DNA of 5,187 nucleotides, taken from assembly GCA_002898135.1 (NCBI GenBank), contig BDTQ01000307.1, forward strand, positions 1-5,187, in the 5' to 3' direction. The number at the start of each line of letters is the position of its first letter. Position 1 is the first letter of the stretch. The notes beneath the pieces were generated by a model, which saw only the letters and a list, made by a program, of their open reading frames with translations, was not told the origin of the DNA and searched no databases. Origin of the DNA: a bacterium BMS3Bbin07. GTDB lineage: Bacteria; Nitrospirota; Thermodesulfovibrionia; Thermodesulfovibrionales; JdFR-85. This document shows positions 1 through 5,187 of this stretch, piece by piece. The translations under genes and the position numbers were made by a program.

Positions 1-200
1 TCCCAGTTCGTGGTCTTATCAGGTATTAGCCCGGGTTTCCCCAAGTTGTCCCTGTCCAAAGGGCAGGTTGCCTACGTGTTACTCACCCGTCCGCCACTAA
101 TCCCGCATTCAACCGAAGTTGACTGCGGCATCCGTTCGACTTGCATGTGTTAAGCACGCCGCCAGCGTTCGCTCTGAGCCAGGATCAAACTCTCATCTTT
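1..200 (-). rRNA. rrs: 16S ribosomal RNA, 5' end (partial)
   Basis: This is the first ~200 nt of the small-subunit ribosomal RNA, running off the left edge of the window. On the minus strand, positions 193-174 read AGAGTTTGATCCTGGCTCAG, the universal 27F primer site at E. coli position 8, which places the mature 5' end near 200. It is followed by other conserved 5'-domain blocks: GAACGCTGGCGGCGTGCTTA, ACACATGCAAGTCGAACG, and GGCGGACGGGTGAGTAACAC. The helix-6 region has a compact GATGCCGCAGTC...TTCGG loop. No insertions or deletions that would suggest a pseudogene are visible. Exact 5' maturation cannot be read from sequence alone, so the end is set by analogy with E. coli. The upstream region contains BoxA and promoter candidates, as expected for the head of an rRNA operon. 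Confidence 0.97.
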
Positions 201-249
201 TTTCCTTTGCTCGTTTCTTCTCTTTAAATCAACGGGACCTGCTTTTTAG

Positions 250-262
250 TTCTCAAAGAACA
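250..262 (-). promoter_or_regulatory. BoxA-like rRNA antitermination element, 16S-proximal
   Basis: The minus strand reads TGTTCTTTGAGAA about 50 nt before the 16S start. It closely resembles the NusB/NusE-binding BoxA of rRNA leaders (E. coli consensus TGCTCTTTAACA), and its place between promoter and 16S fits that role. BoxA in the nascent RNA recruits Nus factors that protect rRNA transcription from Rho termination. I do not see a clear BoxB. The function is inferred from sequence similarity and position. Confidence 0.65.
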
Positions 263-287
263 ATAATAAAACTCTATAATTTTCTAC

Positions 288-316
288 ATTATGGATAAAA
301 AAGGTCGACAGGACAA
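288..316 (-). promoter_or_regulatory. Possible second rRNA promoter (P2)
   Basis: On the minus strand TTGTCC (316-311) is separated by exactly 17 nt from CATAAT (293-288), giving a plausible sigma70 -35/-10 pair with four and five matches to consensus. Transcription would start near 281, about 20 nt before the proximal BoxA and about 80 nt before 16S. The -35 lies within the hairpin proposed as the terminator of the upstream 6S gene, so the two readings compete or overlap. The surrounding DNA is very AT-rich and chance hexamers are common, so this is tentative. Confidence 0.4.
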
Positions 317-327
317 AAGAATCCTGT
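297..327 (-). terminator. Weak terminator-like hairpin after the 6S RNA
   Basis: On the minus strand ACAGGA (327-322) pairs with TCCTGT (313-308) around an 8-nt loop. The hairpin is followed, after five bases (CGACC), by a run of six T (302-297). It sits about 30 nt past the end of the 6S RNA. The short stem and the gap before the T-run make it a poor intrinsic terminator. It could give partial termination behind 6S while letting antiterminated transcripts reach 16S, or it may be incidental. Confidence 0.3.
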
Positions 328-357
328 TTGTAGATAATTTGATTTATTTTTTGATCC

Positions 358-541
358 CCGCGATACCTCCGGGAATCTTGGGCCTCTGAGGCTCTTCTCT
401 AAGTGGGTGTCTTGATAAATGTTTCAGGCTTTCCCTCCAGCCTTTTAGAGCTTTCAGGCCTTGCACACCACATTTATCGCTGACTCCCATACTTTGGATG
501 TTCTCTCGAGCCCCTAACAAACCCTGATTAAGGTATCGCGG
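358..541 (-). ncRNA. ssrS: 6S RNA (RNA polymerase regulator)
   Basis: 6S RNA binds the sigma70 holoenzyme by mimicking an open promoter and lowers transcription when nutrients are scarce. The call rests on architecture. The ends pair perfectly over 11 bp (CCGCGATACCT at 541-531 with AGGTATCGCGG at 368-358). Inside are AATC/GATT and GGG/CCC pairings and a 7-bp stem (GGGGCTC 514-508 with GAGCCTC 394-388). Then comes a large central bubble whose 3' side carries ACACCCACTTAGAGAA, like the CACCCACCT block seen in many bacterial 6S RNAs. A 9-bp apical stem follows (GATAAATGT 478-470 with ACATTTATC 422-414), capped by a small AGGCT/AGCCT hairpin. The total of 184 nt equals the usual 6S size. It lies between the nuoN end and 16S, in the same orientation as both, downstream of a strong promoter at 603-636. 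Mature ends are approximate. I have not run a covariance model, but I see no better family. Confidence 0.82.
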
Positions 542-572
542 AGAAAGCGAGTAACTTCATCAAATAATACCC

Positions 573-582
573 TTCAAAGAAC
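573..582 (-). promoter_or_regulatory. BoxA-like element upstream of 6S RNA
   Basis: The minus strand reads GTTCTTTGAA, sharing the nonamer GTTCTTTGA with the BoxA candidate beside 16S. It lies about 20 nt downstream of the expected start site of promoter P1, a position typical of an rRNA leader BoxA. If real, it means that transcripts from P1 are antiterminated, as expected of an rRNA operon whose leader contains the 6S gene. A single short match could be chance; the repeat of the nonamer is what gives it weight. Confidence 0.45.
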
Positions 583-602
583 TTTACTTCTTCCTCTTTC
601 TA

Positions 603-636
603 ATTATAGAATACACCCTATCATTAAATAAGTCAA
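603..636 (-). promoter_or_regulatory. Strong sigma70-type promoter (P1) for 6S RNA and possibly the rRNA operon
   Basis: On the minus strand TTGACT (636-631, five of six consensus bases) is followed after exactly 17 nt by TATTCT (613-608). This hexamer overlaps a perfect TATAAT at 608-603, though that one would be 22 nt from the -35. A start near 600 is expected, about 60 nt upstream of the 6S 5' end. The preceding DNA (637-736) is AT-rich, including a 12-bp TTTTATATAAAA palindrome at 674-685, which could act as UP-element-like sequence. A second TTGACT at 672-667 lacks a good -10. Because the mature 6S RNA starts well downstream, this promoter may serve a longer precursor. Confidence 0.65.
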
Positions 637-736
637 GGGATTAAACTAACACATTTGAGCAGATAAAGTCAAATTTTATATAAAAAACTACCCTTCTCTT
701 ATAAAATCATTCAAAAGCACCTGAAATTATTAGTTA

Positions 737-2149
737 TCAACCTGCTGCAAGACGGGCAAAGGAGAGTAACGGAGATGGATAGATACCTATAAAAATAACC
801 ACAAGTGTGGTTATAAGGAGTGCAAGACCAAGGGAGGGGGAGAGGGAAAGGGTAACAGCCTCCCCTTCAGGCTCAAGCATATACATATACATTACTACCC
901 TGAGATAGAAGTAAGCGGAAATCGCACTGAATATAACGGCAACTACTGCAAGCCATATGTACCCGGCACCAATAACGGCCTTAAAGAGATAAAACTTCCC
1001 TATAAACCCGGCTGTCGGCGGAATCCCTGTAAGGGAGAACATGAATATAAGCATCATGGCAGCTGCAAGGGGATGGGTCCTGGCAAGCCCCTTATAATCC
1101 TCAAGAGCCTCTCCCTGGAACCCCTCACTCCGAAGCATTATAACCACGGCAAAGGCACCTATATTCATAAAGCCGTAAATAAAGAGATAGTTCATCATGG
1201 CACCAATTCCCTCTGTACCGCCTACAATAATCCCAAGAACGGCATATCCTGCGTGTGCCACAGAGGAGTAGGCAAGCATCCTCTTTATATTGCTCTGCTG
1301 TATGGCTATTATATTTCCGACCGCCATTGTCAGTATGCTTAAAACAATCAATATACCGGTCCAGTCTGCACTGAGCGGGCCAAAGCCCGTCAAAAAGACC
1401 CTCCCAAACGCTGCAAACCCTGCAGCCTTTGGCCCCACCGACATAAAGGCAGTGATAGATGTCGGTGCTCCCTCGTATACATCCGGGGCCCACATATGAA
1501 AGGGGGCAAGTGCTATCTTGAACCCAAAAGCAACCATAAGGAATATGATTGACAGGAACATGGGGGTGCTAAGCCCCTTCTCCGCCACCGCTGCCCCTAT
1601 GAGAGAGATGTCCGTTGTACCCGTCAGCCCGTAAATCATCGTTATCCCGTAAAGGAGCAAGGCGGATGAAAACGCACCAAGGAGGAAATACTTGAGGGCT
1701 GCCTCATTACTCCTTATATCATGACGGATAAAGCCCGCAAGGATATAGGTGCTGAGGGCCATTAATTCAAGGCCCAGATACAGCACTATCAGGTCTCCTG
1801 CAGAGGCCATTATCATCATCCCGAGGGTTGAAAACATGATAAGGGCATAATACTCGCCGTGGTTTGCCTTCTCAATCACAAGATATCTCATTGAGAGCAG
1901 GACTGTAAGGATCAGGTTTATGAAGAATATAAACTTAAAAAAGACGCTGTACCCGTCTGATATAAACATCCCCCCGAATGCCTTGCCAAAAGACTGAGGG
2001 ATATAGTAGGCCACAATGGCAACCGCTATAATGCTCAGGAGCCCTGCTGTCTCTTTTTTCCTGATAACAAGCTCAACCAGGAGAACCAGGAGGGCAGAGG
2101 CTGCCATGATAATCTCGGGCAGAAGCGGCCCGATAGTAGATATATCCAT
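737..2149 (-). CDS. nuoN: NADH-quinone oxidoreductase subunit N
   Basis: NuoN is one of three antiporter-like subunits in the membrane arm of respiratory complex I, where it is thought to move one proton per NADH oxidised by quinone. The 470-residue product is close to the normal family length and is almost wholly hydrophobic, with about 14 membrane helices. Family hallmarks are present: GLELMALSTYILAGF with the conserved Glu128, LKYFLLGAFSSALLLYG (about 152-168), FKIALAPFHMWAPDVYEGAP with Lys211 in the broken helix, GPKAAGFAAF with Lys241, and TAGFIGKFYLFKA with Lys385 in the distal half. These match the proton-path residues known in E. coli NuoN. The ATG is chosen because it follows a GGAGG ribosome-binding site and gives the usual N-terminus. 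It starts one base after the nuoM stop, so the two are surely cotranscribed. It is the last nuo gene, and no convincing terminator follows it before the 6S promoter. Confidence 0.98.
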   Translation of the reverse strand: MDISTIGPLLPEIIMAASALLVLLVELVIRKKETAGLLSIIAVAIVAYYIPQSFGKAFGGMFISDGYSVFFKFIFFINLILTVLLSMRYLVIEKANHGEYYALIMFSTLGMMIMASAGDLIVLYLGLELMALSTYILAGFIRHDIRSNEAALKYFLLGAFSSALLLYGITMIYGLTGTTDISLIGAAVAEKGLSTPMFLSIIFLMVAFGFKIALAPFHMWAPDVYEGAPTSITAFMSVGPKAAGFAAFGRVFLTGFGPLSADWTGILIVLSILTMAVGNIIAIQQSNIKRMLAYSSVAHAGYAVLGIIVGGTEGIGAMMNYLFIYGFMNIGAFAVVIMLRSEGFQGEALEDYKGLARTHPLAAAMMLIFMFSLTGIPPTAGFIGKFYLFKAVIGAGYIWLAVVAVIFSAISAYFYLRVVMYMYMLEPEGEAVTLSLSPSLGLALLITTLVVIFIGIYPSPLLSFARLAAG

Positions 2150-2150
2150 A

Positions 2151-3665
2151 TCAATAACCTCCGGTCAGGCCCTTGATTGCCGTCATGGTATCTGATACAC
2201 CATAATTGACTCTCTCAAGCAGATGATTTACACTCACATGCATAAAGCTCAGGAATGTATCGGGATAAATGCCGATCCAGAACACAAAAACCGACAGAGA
2301 CAGAAGTGGCAGGGCCTCTCTCAGTCCCATTGGCTCAATCCGGGCTATGTTTTCATTTACTTCATTGAAAAAGACCCTCTGATATAGCCAGAGCATGTAT
2401 CCGGCACCGATTATAATGCCCGTAGCAGCAAGGACACCGACAAGCTTTTTCGCCTTGAAACCTCCAAGGATGACCAGGAACTCACTGATAAAACCATTAA
2501 GACCCGGAAGCCCTATCGAGGCAAGGGTAAAGAGCATAAAAAATCCGGCATACACAGGCATAACACTGGCAAGCCCTCCGTAGTCAGCAATCTCTCTTGA
2601 GTGGGTCCTCTCATAGACTATCCCGACACAGAGGAAGAGCGCCCCGGTTATGATACCGTGGTTTATCATATAGAGGATTCCTCCCTCCATACCCTGGGAG
2701 TTGAGGGTAAAGATACCAAGGGTTACAAAACCCATATGGCTGACAGAGCTATAGGCAATTAATCTCTTCAGGTCAGTCTGTGCAAAACAGACGAGTCCTC
2801 CATAAATGATGGCAACCACAGAGAGACCAAGCATTATGGGGGTCATTGCCCTTGCTGCATCGGGAAAGAGGGGAAGTGAGAACCTCAAGAAACCATACGC
2901 CCCCATCTTTATAAGGATGGCCGCCAGGATCACACTTCCCGCTGTCGGGGCCTCGGTATGGGCATCAGGCAGCCATGTATGCAGGGGAAACATGGGAACC
3001 TTAACGGCAAACGCGGCAAAAAATGCCCAGAAGAGCCACAACTGCAGGTTAAAAGGCAACGCCATCTGCGATAGCTCAAGGATGTTAAACGTCCCTCCCT
3101 TGAGGTAGAGGACAATGATACCAATGAGCATAAAGATACTTCCCACCAGGGTGAAAAGAAAGAACTTTATCGCTGCATAGACCCTCCTCGGGCCTCCCCA
3201 TACCCCGATTATGAGAAACATGGGGATGAGCATCGCCTCCCAGAAGATGTAGAAGAGGAATAAATCAAGGGAGCAGAAGACCCCGATCATGGCACCCTCA
3301 ATCAACAGAAGGGAGACATAGAACTCCTTTACCTTTATCTTGATTGAGTTCCACGAGATAAGGACACAGAGGATCGTGATCAGTGCACTCAGAAGGACAA
3401 AGAGGACGCTTATCCCGTCAACACCGACATAATATTCTATACCCCAGTCAGGGATCCAGGACTTGCGTTCCACAAACTGCATCATATAGGTTGTCTTGTC
3501 GAATTCCGTAAAGAGGGGGAGTGAGAGCACCAGGGTAAGGGTGCTGAAGATCAGCGCAGTCCACTTCACAACACCCTCCTGATTCCTTCCTATAAGGAGC
3601 ATGAGCAGTCCACCAAAAACCGGCAAGAAAATAAGCGTTGAAAGCACCGGGTATCCTATTTCCAT
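2151..3665 (-). CDS. nuoM: NADH-quinone oxidoreductase subunit M
   Basis: NuoM is the middle antiporter-like subunit of the complex I membrane arm, between NuoL and NuoN. The 504 residues match the usual length of about 500. Diagnostic segments are LFLFYIFWEAMLIPMFLIIG with the essential Glu143 (E. coli Glu144), AVKVPMFPLHTWLPDAHTEA with Lys222 (E. coli Lys234), ILIKMGAYG with Lys253 (E. coli Lys265), SSVSHMGF with His310, NHG with His336, and GLNGFISEFL with Glu395, the counterpart of E. coli Glu407 in the second half-channel. The Glu at 395, rather than the Lys found in NuoL and NuoN, is typical of NuoM and separates it from those paralogues. A GGGGA ribosome-binding site precedes the ATG. 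It is 68 bp downstream of nuoL and one base upstream of nuoN. Nothing suggests a frameshift or a lost residue. Confidence 0.98.
   Translation of the reverse strand: MEIGYPVLSTLIFLPVFGGLLMLLIGRNQEGVVKWTALIFSTLTLVLSLPLFTEFDKTTYMMQFVERKSWIPDWGIEYYVGVDGISVLFVLLSALITILCVLISWNSIKIKVKEFYVSLLLIEGAMIGVFCSLDLFLFYIFWEAMLIPMFLIIGVWGGPRRVYAAIKFFLFTLVGSIFMLIGIIVLYLKGGTFNILELSQMALPFNLQLWLFWAFFAAFAVKVPMFPLHTWLPDAHTEAPTAGSVILAAILIKMGAYGFLRFSLPLFPDAARAMTPIMLGLSVVAIIYGGLVCFAQTDLKRLIAYSSVSHMGFVTLGIFTLNSQGMEGGILYMINHGIITGALFLCVGIVYERTHSREIADYGGLASVMPVYAGFFMLFTLASIGLPGLNGFISEFLVILGGFKAKKLVGVLAATGIIIGAGYMLWLYQRVFFNEVNENIARIEPMGLREALPLLSLSVFVFWIGIYPDTFLSFMHVSVNHLLERVNYGVSDTMTAIKGLTGGY
2158..2162 (-). promoter_or_regulatory. 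Ribosome-binding site of nuoN
   Basis: GGAGG on the minus strand lies 8 nt before the nuoN ATG, inside the final codons of nuoM. This is a near-ideal Shine-Dalgarno site and spacing. It fixes the start at 2149 and suggests coupled translation of the two subunits. Confidence 0.85.
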
Positions 3666-3673
3666 TTATCCAT

Positions 3674-3678
3674 TCCCC
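3674..3678 (-). promoter_or_regulatory. Ribosome-binding site of nuoM
   Basis: GGGGA on the minus strand is 8 nt upstream of the ATG at 3665. It is a moderate Shine-Dalgarno match and supports the chosen start. It directly follows the heptamer repeat in the nuoL-nuoM gap. Confidence 0.55.
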
Positions 3679-3681
3679 ATA

Positions 3682-3729
3682 TTATTTGTCATTTGTCATT
3701 TTTACTTGTCAATTGCCACTTGTCATTTG
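3682..3729 (-). repeat. Degenerate heptamer tandem repeat between nuoL and nuoM
   Basis: On the minus strand the 48 bp divide into CAAATGA, CAAGTGG, CAATTGA, CAAGTAA, AAATGA, CAAATGA and CAAATAA: six heptamers and one hexamer around a CAAATGA consensus. The array fills most of the 68-bp gap between the nuoL stop and the nuoM ribosome-binding site. It makes no stable hairpin and contains no useful open frame. Similar short heptamer tracts are, to my recollection, scattered between genes in some bacterial genomes, but I cannot name the family. It lies within an operon, so it is transcribed. Confidence 0.7.
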
Positions 3730-3733
3730 CACA

Positions 3734-5187
3734 CTATTTAATGATAACTATAAATGCTATTGCCAATATCAGAAATAACCCGAGGGCCATCATTGTACCA
3801 TAAGTCTGCAGCAGACCATTCTGAATCTTTCTAACCTTTGCCCCTAACCGGTTAATAAGTGCAGGCACCCCGTTTACTATTCCTTCAATGATGACACCGT
3901 CAGTCAGTCCGACCAGCACATACCTTGAAAATAACATCGTTGGACGCACCACGATCAGGTTATATATCTCATCCACATAGTACTTGTTATATAACAATTT
4001 ATATATAAGGCCATATCTCCGCGCAAGGCTTACCGGAATTTCCCGCCTTTTTATATAAAACAGCCACGCAACAGCTATACCAACCACAGCTATAGCTACG
4101 GAAAATGTCATCACCATGGCCTCTGTTGAGTGGGAGGCCTCAATGTCGGGATGTCCCAGAACAGGCTTCATAAACTCGGCAAACCAGCTCGCGTGTTCGA
4201 CTCCTGTGATTGACGATATAATCGGAGGTATCCCTATCCAGCCAGCTGCAACCGCTCCTATAGCGAGTATGATCAGCGGTATGGTCATCGTACCGGGAGA
4301 CTCATGCAAATGGTGTTTCTGTTCCTCCGTCCCCCTGAATTCTCCGTGAAAGGTGAGGTATATAAGCCTGAACGAGTAAAACGCCGTAAGCAGGGCTGCC
4401 AATGCGCCCAGGGCCCAGACTATCTTCCCCACACCTCCCCCATTATATGCTACCCAGAGGATCTCGTCCTTGCTGAAAAAACCGGCAAATGGAGGGATTC
4501 CCGAGATACTCAGGGAGGCAAGGAGCATGGTCGCGTAAGTTACGGGCATATACTTTTTAAGGCCTCCCATCTTCTGCATATTCACCTCTCCGCCCATGGC
4601 ATGCATAACACTGCCTGCACAGAGGAAGAGCAGTGCCTTGAAAAAGGCATGTGTATAGAGATGGAAGATACCTGCACCATAGGCTCCGACACCGCAGGCT
4701 ATGAACATATAGCCAAGCTGGCTTATGGTGGAATATGCTATCACCCGCTTTATATCATTCTGAACAAGGGCTATGGTTGCTGCAAACAGTGCGGTTACAG
4801 CCCCAACCACGGCAACAACACCCATGGCAACAGGAGAGAGACTGAAGATGGGATTAAGCCTGGCTACCATAAAGACACCCGCGGTGACCATTGTAGCGGC
4901 ATGGATGAGTGCACTCACAGGGGTGGGGCCCTCCATTGCATCAGGCAGCCAGACATGAAGCGGAATCTGTGCAGACTTACCTACCGCCCCACAGAAGAAA
5001 AGGAGGGCGATCAGGGTTATAAGGCTTATGTCCATGCCGAGTATATTTATGGATTGGGCAGCCATGCTTCCTGCACCCTCAAAGACAGGAAGGTAAGCAA
5101 GGGTGCCAAAGGTAAGAAAGACCATGATAACACCAAGGCCGAAACCAAAATCACCAAACCTGTTGACAATAAATGCCTTCTTACAGA
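3734..5187 (-). CDS. nuoL: NADH-quinone oxidoreductase subunit L (5' end outside window)
   Basis: NuoL is the distal antiporter-like subunit of complex I, carrying the long lateral helix along the membrane arm. The open frame continues to the right edge, past the first in-window ATG at 5125. The upstream codons read KKAFIVNRFGDFGFGLG, a conserved internal NuoL segment, so that ATG is not the start. About 160-180 N-terminal residues are missing; 483 are visible. Numbered from the Met at 5125, the motifs are GAVGKSAQIPLHVWLPDAME with Lys50 (E. coli Lys229), GPTPVSALIHAATMVTAGVF (66-85), HAFFKALLFLCAGSVMHAMG with Lys163 (E. coli Lys342), and FAGFFSKDEIL with Lys219 (E. coli Lys399). The 113-residue spacing between the first two lysines equals that in E. 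coli. The C-terminal part (about 360-463) holds the amphipathic lateral helix region (YNKYYVDEIYN) and a last membrane helix. These set it apart from NuoM, NuoN and shorter antiporters. It ends with TAG. Confidence 0.97.
   Translation of the reverse strand, partial: CKKAFIVNRFGDFGFGLGVIMVFLTFGTLAYLPVFEGAGSMAAQSINILGMDISLITLIALLFFCGAVGKSAQIPLHVWLPDAMEGPTPVSALIHAATMVTAGVFMVARLNPIFSLSPVAMGVVAVVGAVTALFAATIALVQNDIKRVIAYSTISQLGYMFIACGVGAYGAGIFHLYTHAFFKALLFLCAGSVMHAMGGEVNMQKMGGLKKYMPVTYATMLLASLSISGIPPFAGFFSKDEILWVAYNGGGVGKIVWALGALAALLTAFYSFRLIYLTFHGEFRGTEEQKHHLHESPGTMTIPLIILAIGAVAAGWIGIPPIISSITGVEHASWFAEFMKPVLGHPDIEASHSTEAMVMTFSVAIAVVGIAVAWLFYIKRREIPVSLARRYGLIYKLLYNKYYVDEIYNLIVVRPTMLFSRYVLVGLTDGVIIEGIVNGVPALINRLGAKVRKIQNGLLQTYGTMMALGLFLILAIAFIVIIK

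Noticed and set aside
358..541. T-box, riboswitch, RNase P or SRP RNA as explanation of the structured intergenic RNA
   Set aside because: There is no T-box sequence, no GNRA-rich SRP tip and no RNase P core. The length, the single long interrupted hairpin and the central bubble with CACCCAC fit 6S RNA best.
644..672. Additional promoter using TTGACT at 672-667
   Set aside because: At 17-18 nt spacing the -10 would be TTAGTT or TAGTTT, at most three consensus matches, so I do not list it as a feature.
1073..1499. Open frames of 69-122 codons on either strand inside nuoN
   Set aside because: They are shadows of the clear nuoN reading frame. The products are low-complexity or Cys-rich with no family resemblance and no ribosome-binding site, and the nuoN frame is intact throughout.
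2395..3124. Open frames opposite or out of frame within nuoM
   Set aside because: The nuoM frame is conserved along its full length with all key residues. The alternative products look like antisense translations of membrane helices.
3682..3729. CRISPR array in the nuoL-nuoM gap
   Set aside because: Units are only about 7 bp with no spacers, and no cas genes are present.
5123..5125. ATG at 5125 as the start of nuoL
   Set aside because: The frame stays open to the window edge and encodes conserved internal NuoL residues (KKAFIVNR) upstream, so the real start is outside the window.
737..5187. Mrp-type Na+/H+ antiporter or membrane-bound hydrogenase subunits instead of complex I
   Set aside because: These are paralogues of NuoL, NuoM and NuoN. 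However, the L-M-N order, the lengths, the NuoL lateral-helix C-terminus and the NuoM-specific distal glutamate all fit complex I.

Overview
The window is bacterial DNA in which every supported gene lies on the minus strand. Read in the direction of transcription (right to left) the order is nuoL (5' end cut off by the right edge), nuoM, nuoN, a regulatory intergenic region of about 540 bp holding a probable 6S RNA gene, and then the first ~200 nt of a 16S rRNA gene cut off by the left edge.

Positions 737-5187 carry the tail of an NADH-quinone oxidoreductase (complex I) operon. NuoL, NuoM and NuoN are the three large antiporter-like membrane subunits of the proton-pumping arm. All keep the key lysines and, where visible, glutamates of their families. 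nuoM and nuoN are separated by one base. nuoL and nuoM are separated by 68 bp that hold a small degenerate heptamer repeat (CAAATGA-like) of no obvious coding or RNA function.

Positions 1-736 carry the start of a ribosomal RNA operon. 16S begins near 200. Upstream of it, in transcription order, I see a strong sigma70-type promoter (P1, TTGACT-17-TATTCT), a BoxA-like element, a 184-nt structured RNA matching the 6S (ssrS) architecture (358-541), a weak terminator-like hairpin, a second possible promoter (P2, TTGTCC-17-CATAAT) and a second BoxA-like element 50 nt before 16S. The 6S RNA therefore lies between an rRNA-like promoter and 16S, in the same orientation. It may be made from the rRNA leader or share its promoter. 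This is the most interesting point in the window.

Organism: an rRNA operon next to a nuoLMN cluster and moderate GC fit a free-living respiring bacterium. The 16S 5' sequence and general feel suggest a Nitrospirota (Thermodesulfovibrio-like) or Desulfobacterota-type lineage, but this is an impression from memory, not a placement. I found no mobile element, CRISPR array, tRNA or defence system. The coding part is ordinary; what is unusual is confined to the intergenic regions.
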